Of a DNA stretch of 64,000 nucleotides, positions 35,085 through 43,328 are shown piece by piece (the stretch's first letter is position 1; each line of letters opens with the position of its first letter). The stretch comes from Galbibacter kalidii. GTDB lineage: Bacteria; Bacteroidota; Bacteroidia; Flavobacteriales; Flavobacteriaceae. The notes beneath the pieces were generated by a model. The model worked only from the letters and a program-made list of their open reading frames with translations. It searched no databases and had not been told where the DNA came from. Both the position numbers and the translations under genes were made by a program. Location of the stretch: NCBI RefSeq assembly GCF_026241135.1, contig NZ_JAPFGA010000004.1, positions 62,001 to 126,000 of the forward strand, in the 5' to 3' direction.

Positions 35085-36062
35085 ATGAGAACAATTCAGT
35101 TTAGAGAAGCAGTATGCGAGGCGATGAGCGAAGAAATGCGCAAGGACGATACAATATATTTAATGGGAGAAGAAGTAGCAGAATATAACGGTGCGTACAA
35201 AGCTTCTAAAGGAATGTTGGACGAGTTTGGAGCAGATCGTGTATTGGATACACCTATTTCTGAACTTGGTTTTGCAGGAATTGGAGTTGGGTCGGCAATG
35301 AATGGAAATAGACCTATTATAGAGTTTATGACCTTTAACTTCTCTTTGGTTGGAATTGATCAAATTATCAATAATGCTGCTAAAATAAGACAGATGTCTG
35401 GCGGACAGTTCAATTGTCCGATTGTTTTTCGCGGACCTACGGCATCTGCAGGTCAGTTGGGCGCAACCCACTCACAGGCTTTTGAAAATTGGTTTGCCAA
35501 CTGTCCCGGGCTTAAGGTAGTAGTTCCTTCAAATCCTTATGATGCAAAAGGATTGTTGAAATCGGCTATACGGGATAACGATCCTGTGATTTTTATGGAA
35601 TCTGAGCAGATGTACGGAGATAAAGGAGAAGTGCCAGAAGATGAATATACACTTCCGCTTGGGGTTGCCGACATCAAAAGAGAGGGGAATGATGTGACGA
35701 TTGTTTCTTTTGGTAAGATTATTAAAGAAGCCTACAAAGCAGCCGACGAACTGGAAAAAGAAGGTATCAGTTGTGAAATCATCGATTTAAGAACTGTTAG
35801 TCCGATGGATCACGATACGATATTGAAATCAGTTAAGAAAACAAACAGATTGGTTATTCTTGAAGAGGCTTGGCCTTTTGGAAATGTGGCTACAGAAATT
35901 ACATATCAAGTACAGTCACAGGCATTTGATTATTTGGATGCTCCGATTGAAAAAATAAATACTGCAGATACACCGGCACCATATTCTCCTGTTTTATTCG
36001 AAGAATGGTTGCCTAATGCAGGCGATGTTGTTAAAGCTGTTAAAAAAGTTTTATACAAATAA
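35085..36062 (+). CDS. pdhB: Pyruvate dehydrogenase E1 component, beta subunit
   Basis: 325 aa, normal for E1 beta. Motifs: MRTIQFREAVCEAMSEEMRK, YLMGEEVAEYNGAYKASKGM, DTPISELGFAGIGVGSAMNG, PIVFRGPTASAGQLGATHSQ, VVPSNPYDAKGLLKSAIRDN and CEIIDLRTVSPMDHDTIL. With E1 alpha it forms the thiamine-diphosphate enzyme that decarboxylates pyruvate to feed acetyl-CoA formation. The alpha subunit and E2/E3 are not in the window. It is monocistronic here: promoter before, terminator after. Confidence 0.95.
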   Translation: MRTIQFREAVCEAMSEEMRKDDTIYLMGEEVAEYNGAYKASKGMLDEFGADRVLDTPISELGFAGIGVGSAMNGNRPIIEFMTFNFSLVGIDQIINNAAKIRQMSGGQFNCPIVFRGPTASAGQLGATHSQAFENWFANCPGLKVVVPSNPYDAKGLLKSAIRDNDPVIFMESEQMYGDKGEVPEDEYTLPLGVADIKREGNDVTIVSFGKIIKEAYKAADELEKEGISCEIIDLRTVSPMDHDTILKSVKKTNRLVILEEAWPFGNVATEITYQVQSQAFDYLDAPIEKINTADTPAPYSPVLFEEWLPNAGDVVKAVKKVLYK

Positions 36063-36082
36063 TAGGTTCTTTACGTTATTAT

Positions 36083-36123
36083 AACTTCATCGGCTATATA
36101 TTAGCTGGTGAAGTTTTCTTTTT
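36083..36123 (+). terminator. Terminator of pdhB
   Basis: AACTTCATCGGCTA / TAGCTGGTGAAGTT hairpin followed by TTCTTTTTT, 20 bases after the stop. Confidence 0.85.
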
Positions 36124-36140
36124 TATAAAATGAGCATAAC

Positions 36141-36200
36141 AATTGAGTTGATACCAACCGATATGTCTAATGGCGAAACCGAAGGTTCACGAACTCAATT
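36141..36200. repeat. 60-base inverted repeat
   Basis: AATTGAGTT (36141-36149) and AACTCAATT (36192-36200) pair perfectly, with an inner AACC/GGTT pairing. No T run follows, so it is not a terminator. It lies between the pdhB terminator and the DUF5686 gene. Confidence 0.45.
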
Positions 36201-36262
36201 AATAAAACATAATGTATGTGCATAATTCCATCTGACCTTTAAAAAGCAATAAATATGAACAG

Positions 36263-38755
36263 ATGAAACAGGTATTTTTATTGACCATATTGTTCTTTTC
36301 AGCTACCCTTTTTTCTCAAACAAAGGTGAGTGGAGTGGTCGTAGATGATTTTGGAGCGGTGATTCCTTATGCAAATGTCATGTTTCAAAACTCTACTGAA
36401 GGGACGATCACCAACGAAGAAGGTCGTTTTTACCTTGAATCGGACACTACCTATGATGTGCTTTCGGTAAGTTTACTGGGATATACTGCTCAAGAAATAG
36501 ACTTGGAGAAAAAAGTGAATTACGATATGGAAGTCATGCTTACTGAGGGGGAGGAATTGGACGAGGTCGTGCTTTATGTAGGGAAACGACCGAAGAAGGA
36601 CAATCCGGCAATAGCGATATTGAAAAAAGTTTGGGCGAAAAAAAGGCAAAATGGAATCTACTTGTTCGATCAGTATAAGTATGATAAGTATGAGAAGATA
36701 GAATTCGATTTCAATACCATCGACAGTGCTTTTATGAACAGAAAACTCTTCAAAGGAATGGAATTCATCTTTGATGAGGTCGATACTTCTAATGTTACCG
36801 GAAAAACGTATTTGCCTATTTTCATCAACGAATCGATAGCTGAAGTATATGGCGACAACAATTTAAACGAGAAGATAGAAAAACTGAAAGGGAACAAAAA
36901 TTCAGGTTTCAGTACGAATCAGAGTATTACGGCTTTTGTAAAAGACCTTTATGCCGATTATAACATCTACAATAATTATATTAAGCTTTTCGACAAGAGT
37001 TTTGTGAGCCCGCTTTCAAAAACAGGAGTCGATGTATATAACTATGTCCTTTCAGATAGTGCATATGTAGATGATAAATGGTGTTATAATATTACTTATT
37101 ACCCGAGACGGACAAATGAACTGACATTTAAAGGCTACTTTTGGGTAAACGATACCACTTTTGCAGTAAAGGATATCAATATGCAAGTATCTAAAAGCGC
37201 CAACTTAAATTGGATAAAAGAACTGTATATTGAACAGGAATTTGATGTCTTGAACGACTCTGTTTTCCTTTTGAAAAAGGATTATCTGTTGAGTGATTTT
37301 AGTTTTCGGGATAAGGAAGAATCAAAAGGACTTTATGGAAAACGGACGACGGTTTATGATAATTATGTCTTCGACGAAGAAAAACCTAAAAGTTTTTATA
37401 AGCAAAAGGTCGATCCGTATAACGAACTTGTCTACAACAGAGACGACTCCTTTTGGGATGAAAATCGTCTGGAGAAACTGAATGAAGACGAAAAAGGGGT
37501 GTATACCATGCTGGATACACTTAAAACCGTACCTAAATTCAGACGTCTATATGATCTCGCTACGATATTGGTTTCGGGTTATGTCGAGTTTCCTCAGATA
37601 AATTTTGATTACGGACCCATTTATTCAACCTTTGGTTATAACGATGCTGAAGGTGTTCGTTTACGCGGTGGCGGACGCACCTATTTTGGTCCGAACGATC
37701 CTTGGCGATTAGAAGGGTATGTCGCCTACGGATTCAAAGACAAAAAGATGAAATACGGATTTTCGGGGAAATGGTTATTAGACAGAAGGAACCGACTGAT
37801 CGTTTCCGCAGGAACAAGAAGGGATATTGAACAATTAGGGGTAAGTCTGACATCTTCTGCTGATGTCTTGGGGAGAAGTTTTGCCTCATCGGCTGTATTT
37901 ACGGCGGGAAGTAACACAACGCTTACAGATATCAACCTAACAACAGTAGGGATTGAATATGAATTTCTAAAGAATGTAACCTTTAAAACCGGAGCTACGT
38001 TTAAAACTTTAAAATCCGCTCTCCCGAATGATTTTAACCTTGATTATGTAAATCCGGAAGCCCCTGACGGAATTTCAAGTCAGGTTAAACAATTTGATGT
38101 CAATCTCTCATTGGACGTAACACCAGGCAGAAAAACAACCGGGTATGGGGTGGAAAGAACAATTTTGAGTAGTAATTATGCACGCTTATATTTGATGTAC
38201 ACTACTGGTTTGAGAGGATTTCTTGAAAGTGATTTTGAATATGAAAAGTGGCAATTTTACTACAGACAGCCTTTTCAATTGGGTGGATTGGGACGAACAA
38301 TCACTACGGTTGAAGCCGGGAAAACCTTTGGGGAAGTGCCACTTGGTTTGCTTAGCCCCATTCCGGGGAACCAAACTTATTTTTCGATATTCAACACCTT
38401 CCCGAACTTGAATTTTTACGAATTTGTGACCGATACTTATGTTTCCGGACAGATCGAACACAATTTTAATGGGAAATTGTTTTCCAGAATTCCTTTCCTG
38501 AAAAAATTGAACTTGAGGGAGATTGTAGGATTCAGAGCCGTTTGGGGAGAACTTTCAGACGCCAACAGGGCTTTGAGTGCACCTACGGGAGCGGTGCTTC
38601 TTGCTCCGACAGACGAAGTGTATTATGAGTATTCTTTTGGGGTGGGGAATATTTTTAAAGTTATTCGTATCGACTTTAACTTCCGCGGAAATTATTTAGA
38701 CCTTCCCGATGCCCGTCCGTTCTCCATCACTGGGAATTTTGAATTTTCTTTTTAG
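36263..38755 (+). CDS. DUF5686 outer-membrane protein with carboxypeptidase-regulatory-like domain
   Basis: 830 aa. Signal peptide MKQVFLLTILFFSATLFS-Q, then a CarboxypepD_reg-like domain (VSGVVVDDFGAVIPYANVMF, residues about 20-100), then the DUF5686 region (LDEVVLYVGKRPKKDNPAIA, YDKYEKIEFDFNTIDSAF, ELTFKGYFWVNDTTFAVKDI) and a C-terminal beta-barrel-like half ending FSITGNFEFSF. It resembles TonB-dependent receptors at the N-terminus but lacks a plug domain. Function unknown; an outer-membrane location is likely. Confidence 0.9.
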   Translation: MKQVFLLTILFFSATLFSQTKVSGVVVDDFGAVIPYANVMFQNSTEGTITNEEGRFYLESDTTYDVLSVSLLGYTAQEIDLEKKVNYDMEVMLTEGEELDEVVLYVGKRPKKDNPAIAILKKVWAKKRQNGIYLFDQYKYDKYEKIEFDFNTIDSAFMNRKLFKGMEFIFDEVDTSNVTGKTYLPIFINESIAEVYGDNNLNEKIEKLKGNKNSGFSTNQSITAFVKDLYADYNIYNNYIKLFDKSFVSPLSKTGVDVYNYVLSDSAYVDDKWCYNITYYPRRTNELTFKGYFWVNDTTFAVKDINMQVSKSANLNWIKELYIEQEFDVLNDSVFLLKKDYLLSDFSFRDKEESKGLYGKRTTVYDNYVFDEEKPKSFYKQKVDPYNELVYNRDDSFWDENRLEKLNEDEKGVYTMLDTLKTVPKFRRLYDLATILVSGYVEFPQINFDYGPIYSTFGYNDAEGVRLRGGGRTYFGPNDPWRLEGYVAYGFKDKKMKYGFSGKWLLDRRNRLIVSAGTRRDIEQLGVSLTSSADVLGRSFASSAVFTAGSNTTLTDINLTTVGIEYEFLKNVTFKTGATFKTLKSALPNDFNLDYVNPEAPDGISSQVKQFDVNLSLDVTPGRKTTGYGVERTILSSNYARLYLMYTTGLRGFLESDFEYEKWQFYYRQPFQLGGLGRTITTVEAGKTFGEVPLGLLSPIPGNQTYFSIFNTFPNLNFYEFVTDTYVSGQIEHNFNGKLFSRIPFLKKLNLREIVGFRAVWGELSDANRALSAPTGAVLLAPTDEVYYEYSFGVGNIFKVIRIDFNFRGNYLDLPDARPFSITGNFEFSF

Positions 38756-38798
38756 GGAATTGTTAATATCACGTTCGTGGAATGGGAAAAACGGTTAA

Positions 38799-38827
38799 CT
38801 CCTCTCCTTTGGAGGGGTTGGGGGAAG
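38799..38827. repeat. CCTCTCCTTTGGAGGGG repeat
   Basis: CTCCTCTCCTTTGGAGGGGT followed by TGGGGGAAG, 40 bases after the DUF5686 stop; same family as the copies at 30594, 44774, 54886 and 59437. Confidence 0.75.
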
Positions 38828-38867
38828 ACTTTTGGCAAAGATTCAACAAACTAAATCCTTTCATTCA

Positions 38868-38898
38868 TTGCCTATATAGCGATATTTGACTACTTTTG
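38868..38898 (+). promoter_or_regulatory. Consensus promoter far upstream of ppa
   Basis: TTG (38868-38870), 20 bases, TACTTTTG (38891-38898). A start near 38905 leaves a leader of about 240 nt before the ppa ATG. Confidence 0.75.
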
Positions 38899-38904
38899 CA
38901 GTCC

Positions 38905-39147
38905 TTAAAATGTAAGTTTTATGTGTGTTTAGTGAAATGAAGTCAGTCAATAACACATAAAACTCGTCTAAACTTTTTTGATTGAAGCGAAAAATGATGA
39001 TTTTTGTTCCATATGAAGGCTTTTTTGAGCCGCATAGCCATAGCTACGTGGTGAGGAAAAGACGAATATGGTGCAAAAAGGGCATTTTTTCAGCCAATTG
39101 AGAAAAGTTTAAATGAGTTCATAGTTTAAAAAGAAAAACAAAACAAG
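38905..39147 (+). ncRNA. Highly structured leader (or independent RNA) upstream of ppa
   Basis: Two nested structures can be read directly. First, AGTTTTATGTGT (38915-38926) pairs with ACACATAAAACT (38953-38964). Second, a near-continuous long hairpin: ACTCGTCTAAACTTTT (38962-38977) with 39103-39118; ATTG with CAAT (39095-39098); GAAAAATG (38989-38996) with CATTTTTTC (39083-39091); TTTTTG (39001-39006) with CAAAAA (39074-39079); CCATAT (39009-39014) with ATATGG (39066-39071); and an apical CCGCATAGC-CATA-GCTACGTGG (39030-39051). A 13-codon frame, MKAFLSRIAIATW-stop (39013-39054), fills the apical part. No named RNA family is recognised; a riboswitch-like leader, a peptide-controlled attenuator, a 6S-like RNA and a mobile repeat are all possible. 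Confidence 0.6.
39107..39130. repeat. Direct repeat flanking ppa, copy 1
   Basis: GTTTAAATGAGTTCATAGTT plus TAAA, repeated at 39695-39717 just after ppa with two base changes and one deletion. Copy 1 is also the 3' arm of the leader hairpin. Confidence 0.6.
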
Positions 39148-39675
39148 ATGAGTTCAGATCAAATAGAATCTTTTGATGTATTAATTGAGATCCCAAAAGG
39201 GAGCAGAAATAAATATGAATACGATTTTAAATTGAAGAAGATACGATACGACCGTATGATTTTTTCTTCGATGATGTATCCTGCCGATTACGGCTTTGTG
39301 CCTGAAACATTGGCATTGGACGGGGATCCCCTGGATGTGTTGGTGTTGGTTACCGAGCCTACTTTTCCGGGATGTGTGATGGAAGTAAAGCCAATCGGAG
39401 TATTCCATATGGAAGACGAAAAAGGACCGGATGAAAAAGTAATCTGTGTGCCGATTTCAGACCCGATATCAAATAGGGTAAGCGATTTGAGCGAATTGAA
39501 TCCGCATTTGATCAAGGAAATAGAGCACTTCTTCCAAGTGTATAAAGATTTGGAGAAAAAGAAAGTGTCTATCGGTGGATGGGGCGATGTTAATGAGGCC
39601 AAAGATATCGTTGTAAAGTGTATCGAACGTTTTAAGAGTAGCGATATACCAAAAGAAAAGGTAAGTATCCAATAG
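39148..39675 (+). CDS. ppa: Inorganic pyrophosphatase (soluble, family I)
   Basis: 175 aa, typical of bacterial family I enzymes. Motifs: LIEIPKGSRNKYEYDFKLKK, MMYPADYGFVPETLALDGDP, LDVLVLVTEPTFPGCVMEVK and the metal-binding DEKGPDEKVICVPISDP, followed by ELNPHLIKEIEHFFQVYKDL. It hydrolyses pyrophosphate in the cytoplasm. The gene sits between a long structured leader and a terminator, and the membrane pyrophosphatase hppA follows 138 bases on. Confidence 0.97.
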   Translation: MSSDQIESFDVLIEIPKGSRNKYEYDFKLKKIRYDRMIFSSMMYPADYGFVPETLALDGDPLDVLVLVTEPTFPGCVMEVKPIGVFHMEDEKGPDEKVICVPISDPISNRVSDLSELNPHLIKEIEHFFQVYKDLEKKKVSIGGWGDVNEAKDIVVKCIERFKSSDIPKEKVSIQ

Positions 39676-39694
39676 AGGAAAACAAATAGAACTT

Positions 39695-39717
39695 GTTTAA
39701 ACGAGTTCATATTTAAA
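39695..39717. repeat. Direct repeat flanking ppa, copy 2
   Basis: GTTTAAACGAGTTCATATTT plus AAA, 20 bases after the ppa stop; matches 39107-39130. Confidence 0.6.
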
Positions 39718-39725
39718 TTATAGAG

Positions 39726-39757
39726 AAAGCAATAACCGAAAAGTTATTGCTTTTTTT
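39726..39757 (+). terminator. Terminator of ppa
   Basis: AAAGCAATAAC / GTTATTGCTTT stem, loop CGAAAA, seven T residues. Confidence 0.9.
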
Positions 39758-39813
39758 ATTCTAGTGGTTTTCTTACATTTATCCGAAACTTATTTACTAA
39801 CGAACCTTTTAAT

Positions 39814-42171
39814 ATGGAATCTAATATTATCTACGTACCTATTGTAATGGCCATTCTTGGCCTTATTTTTATGGGTGTAAAAGCAGTTTGGGTTAAAAAA
39901 CAAGCTGCCGGGAATGAAAAAATGCAATCTATTTCAAAAAGTATAAAAGAAGGAGCCTTAGCCTTTTTGCATGCTGAATATCGCCTGTTACTCATATTTG
40001 TCATCGTTGCTTCTATTGCGCTGTTTGCTGTTTCATCCTTTGTTGATACTACGAGTTGGATGATCGTTCCGGCTTTTGTTATCGGAGCTGTCTTTTCAGC
40101 ATTGGCAGGGAATATCGGGATGCGAATCGCTACCGAAGCTAATGCCAGAACAACTGAAGCCGCAAAAACGAGTTTACCTCAAGCCTTAAAGGTTTCTTTT
40201 GGAGGAGGTACCGTTATGGGGCTTGGTGTTGCCGGATTGGCGGTATTGGGGCTCAGTCTGTTTTTTATGATTTTTGTTGGACAATTCATGGGGCAAGAAG
40301 GTTCTTTTTATAATAATATGACTGTGGTTCTTGAAGCGCTTGCCGGATTTTCGCTGGGAGCCGAGTCTATCGCACTCTTTGCCCGTGTTGGTGGTGGAAT
40401 CTATACCAAAGCTGCCGATGTAGGAGCCGACTTAGTAGGAAAAGTTGAAGCCGGAATCCCGGAAGATGATCCCAGAAACCCGGCGACGATTGCCGATAAT
40501 GTGGGAGATAATGTAGGTGATGTAGCCGGAATGGGAGCTGATTTATTTGGATCGTATGTTGCTACAGTGTTAGCCGCAATGGTGTTGGGGAATTATGTCA
40601 TTCGCGATATGAGTATTGATACACCTTTTACTGATGCTTTTAATAATATGGGACCTATTTTACTTCCTTTGGTTATTGCCGGAGTGGGTATTTTGGCTTC
40701 TATCATAGGGACTCTTCTAGTGAGAATTTCTAATAATGACGCAAAAGAACCTCAGGTTCAAAAAGCATTGGATATGGGTAATTGGGGCGCTATCGCCCTT
40801 ACATTGGTGGCGAGTTACTTCTTGATAGATTATATGTTGCCCGAAACCATGAATATGAAATTTTTTGGAAGTACTGAAACGGTAGCCATTCCTTCGATAA
40901 ATGTATTTTTGTCGGCTTGCATCGGTTTGGCCGTGGGAGCATTGATATCAGTTGTGACTTCTTTTTATACCAGTTTGGGTAAGAAGCCTGTATTGGATAT
41001 TGTGCAAAACAGTTCTACCGGGGCGGCAACAAATATTATTGCCGGTCTTGCCGTAGGGATGAGATCAACGTTTTGGTCGGTATTGTTGTTTGCAGCGGCT
41101 ATTTATGGTTCTTATGAATTTGCAGGATTTTACGGAGTAGCGATAGCGGCTTCGGCTATGATGGCTACAACGGCGATGCAATTGGCTATCGATGCTTTCG
41201 GGCCGATTGCCGATAATGCCGGAGGTGTTGCCGAAATGAGTGAATTGGAGCCGGAAGTAAGGGAACGCACCGATATATTGGATTCCGTAGGAAATACTAC
41301 CGCAGCCGTAGGGAAAGGTTTTGCCATTGCTTCTGCTGCATTGACGGCCTTGGCGTTGTTTGCGGCCTATGTTACTTTTACCGGAATTGATGGTATCAAT
41401 ATTTTTAAAGCTGATGTGTTGGCGGCTCTTTTTGTAGGAGGAATGATTCCTGTAGTGTTTTCAGCTTTAGCGATGAAATCCGTTGGAAAAGCGGCTATGG
41501 AAATGGTACAGGAAGTAAGACGACAGTTTAAAGAAATCCCCGGAATTATGGAAGGAACTGCCACTCCTGAATATGGGAAATGTGTGGCAATTTCAACCAA
41601 AGCTGCGTTAAGGGAAATGCTTTTGCCCGGATTGTTGACCATTATTACCCCTATTATTATTGGAGCAGTTTTTGGTCCTGAACCCCTTGGTGGATATATG
41701 GCAGGAGTTTGTGTGTCCGGAGTAATGTGGGCGATTTTCCAAAACAATGCTGGAGGGGCATGGGACAATGCCAAAAAATCGTTTGAAGCCGGAGTGGAGA
41801 TCAATGGTGAGATGACCTACAAAGGTTCGGATGCACACAAAGCGGCAGTGACCGGAGATACGGTTGGAGATCCGTTTAAAGATACCTCAGGACCGTCTAT
41901 GAATATTCTGATAAAACTCACCTGTTTAGTAGGATTGGTTATTGCGCCTATTTTGGGCGGACATGGCTCAGATGAAATAGTGGCCAACTCCAAAGATATC
42001 CTTCAAAAAGAGATAAGAGTTCAAACGAGTGCTGTAGATGAAGAAGAAACTAAAGCAGTGATAACTATTACAAAAACAGTTGATGGAGAAACCGTGACCG
42101 AAGAAAAGGTGGTTGAGGGAAATGCTGAAGAAATTCAGGCTAAAGTAGAAGAACTAAAGAAAAAGGAATAA
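39814..42171 (+). CDS. hppA: Membrane-bound, K+-dependent-type ion-pumping pyrophosphatase
   Basis: 785 aa with about 16 membrane helices. Substrate-site motifs: GGGIYTKAADVGADLVGKVE, IPEDDPRNPATIADNVGDNV, GDVAGMGADLFGSY and the C-terminal GGAWDNAKKSFE / AAVTGDTVGDPFKDTSGPSM. The sequence GNTTAA (with Ala, not Lys, at the fifth position) is the recalled mark of the K+-dependent subfamily; whether it moves H+ or Na+ cannot be told. After the last helix there is an unusual acidic tail of about 45 residues (VDEEETKAVITITKTVDGET). It energises the membrane with pyrophosphate released by biosynthesis, next to its soluble counterpart ppa. Confidence 0.96.
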   Translation: MESNIIYVPIVMAILGLIFMGVKAVWVKKQAAGNEKMQSISKSIKEGALAFLHAEYRLLLIFVIVASIALFAVSSFVDTTSWMIVPAFVIGAVFSALAGNIGMRIATEANARTTEAAKTSLPQALKVSFGGGTVMGLGVAGLAVLGLSLFFMIFVGQFMGQEGSFYNNMTVVLEALAGFSLGAESIALFARVGGGIYTKAADVGADLVGKVEAGIPEDDPRNPATIADNVGDNVGDVAGMGADLFGSYVATVLAAMVLGNYVIRDMSIDTPFTDAFNNMGPILLPLVIAGVGILASIIGTLLVRISNNDAKEPQVQKALDMGNWGAIALTLVASYFLIDYMLPETMNMKFFGSTETVAIPSINVFLSACIGLAVGALISVVTSFYTSLGKKPVLDIVQNSSTGAATNIIAGLAVGMRSTFWSVLLFAAAIYGSYEFAGFYGVAIAASAMMATTAMQLAIDAFGPIADNAGGVAEMSELEPEVRERTDILDSVGNTTAAVGKGFAIASAALTALALFAAYVTFTGIDGINIFKADVLAALFVGGMIPVVFSALAMKSVGKAAMEMVQEVRRQFKEIPGIMEGTATPEYGKCVAISTKAALREMLLPGLLTIITPIIIGAVFGPEPLGGYMAGVCVSGVMWAIFQNNAGGAWDNAKKSFEAGVEINGEMTYKGSDAHKAAVTGDTVGDPFKDTSGPSMNILIKLTCLVGLVIAPILGGHGSDEIVANSKDILQKEIRVQTSAVDEEETKAVITITKTVDGETVTEEKVVEGNAEEIQAKVEELKKKE

Positions 42172-42317
42172 CCTCTGGTTTTCTGTTATCCCGAAGAGGG
42201 TGAAAGTAAATTTTTCAGCCTAAATCATTGTATATCAAAAAAATATGATTAAATTTGTAACAGAAACTGTTGCCCACAATTAATGAGTAGGATGTGGGTA
42301 ACTTGGGGTAGTTTTGA

Positions 42318-42361
42318 GAAGCTAAAAGCGTTGTCATCAATGTTTTTAGCTTCTTTTATTT
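42318..42361 (+). terminator. Terminator of hppA
   Basis: GAAGCTAAAA / TTTTTAGCTTC with a 15-base loop, followed by TTTTATTT; 147 bases after the stop. Confidence 0.75.
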
Positions 42362-42397
42362 AGAATCATTGTTGTTCTATAAAAACTGAAGCAATAG

Positions 42398-42441
42398 GAT
42401 AGAGCGGAAATGTTTTCTGTGCCAAGCATTATTCATGCACG
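42398..42441 (-). repeat. Two-hairpin 3'-end element, copy 2
   Basis: GATAGAGCGGAAATGTTTTC then TGTGCCAAGCATTATTCATG-CACG. It touches the last base of the deoxynucleoside kinase stop codon. Same element as 29597-29641 and 63693-63736. Confidence 0.75.
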
Positions 42442-43056
42442 TTAAAACAAACCGTTTATTTCTGCATCGATCATATTGATAATCTCTCCCAGGTCTTCCG
42501 GATTGTCCACAAAATTGTATTTGTCCACATCAACGATAAGTAGCTTTCCTTTGTCATATCCATGGATAAAGGCTTCGTAACGTTCGTTCAGCCGACTTAG
42601 GTAATCAATAGAGATCGAATTTTCATATTCGCGTCCGCGTTTGTGGATCTGATTGACCAAATTCGGAATCGAACTTCGAAGGTAAATAATCAGGTCGGGC
42701 GATTGCACCAAACTTTCCATCAATTCAAACAAAGAAGAATAATTGTTGAAGTCCCTGTTGGTCATCAAGCCCATGGAATGCAGGTTGGGAGCAAAAATAT
42801 AAGCATCCTCATAGATGGTCCTGTCCTGAATGATCTTTTTTCCACTTTCCCGGATTTCCAGTATTTGACGGAAGCGGCTGTTGAGGAAGTAGACTTGCAA
42901 ATTGAAGCTCCAGCGTTCCATTTTCGTATAGAAATCATCCAGATACGGGTTATCCACAACATCTTCAAAATGTGCTTCCCATTTATAATGTTTAGATAAT
43001 AATCGGGTTAAGGTGGTTTTTCCGGCTCCTATATTGCCTGCTATTGCAACGTGCAT
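42442..43056 (-). CDS. Deoxynucleoside kinase (dNK family)
   Basis: 204 aa. P-loop MHVAIAGNIGAGKTTLTRLL, HFEDVVDNPYLDDFYTKMER, the DR-containing IIQDRTIYEDAYIFAPNLH, then LIIYLRSSIPNLVNQIHKRG-RE lid region and SIDYLSRLNERYEAFI. Phosphorylates deoxynucleosides for salvage; substrate choice is not evident. Monocistronic on the minus strand, divergent from metK. Confidence 0.93.
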   Translation of the reverse strand: MHVAIAGNIGAGKTTLTRLLSKHYKWEAHFEDVVDNPYLDDFYTKMERWSFNLQVYFLNSRFRQILEIRESGKKIIQDRTIYEDAYIFAPNLHSMGLMTNRDFNNYSSLFELMESLVQSPDLIIYLRSSIPNLVNQIHKRGREYENSISIDYLSRLNERYEAFIHGYDKGKLLIVDVDKYNFVDNPEDLGEIINMIDAEINGLF

Positions 43057-43188
43057 GGACGATTTGTTTTTTAAAAGATAAATTTAGGTAAATATACGAG
43101 ATATGCCCGTTTGATGAAAAATAATTTTGAGGAGATACCATCCTTTTAAAAAAATCGGTTAAACGTTTTTAAGTTTCAATCTTATTAG

Positions 43189-43196
43189 TACATTTG
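43189..43196 (+). promoter_or_regulatory. Probable -7 element of metK
   Basis: TACATTTG matches TAnnTTTG exactly; no TTG at the ideal -33 spacing. It predicts a transcript start near 43203, right at the first base of the structured leader. Confidence 0.6.
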
Positions 43197-43201
43197 CAAT
43201 C

Positions 43202-43292
43202 AGAATTTTGAGGAAAGATTTGACTGATTGCCACCTCGTAAAAAAAGAGCTAAAGCAGTAATCACTTCTTTAGACGCACCTGTCAAAATTCT
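43202..43292 (+). promoter_or_regulatory. SAM-II-type riboswitch upstream of metK
   Basis: The order of elements fits SAM-II: P1 GAGG (43210-43213) with CCTC (43234-43237); loop AAAGATTTGACTGATTGCCA carrying the conserved ATTTGA and TTGC; then GTAAAAAAAGAGCTAAAG and CAG (43256-43258), which pairs back with CTG (43224-43226) to form the pseudoknot. GCTAAA before the 3' strand is the SAM-II hallmark. An outer 10-bp stem, AGAATTTTGA (43202-43211) with TCAAAATTCT (43283-43292), overlaps P1 by two bases and could be the competing structure. The metK ATG lies 36 bases after it. Assigned by eye from remembered consensus. Confidence 0.7.
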
Positions 43293-43328
43293 TTCCCAGT
43301 TCTATAAAGTAGAAGATTAAAGAAAATT

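Noticed and set aside
36141-36200. Terminator or small RNA between pdhB and the DUF5686 gene
   Set aside because: A stem is present but no T run and no promoter; kept only as an inverted repeat.
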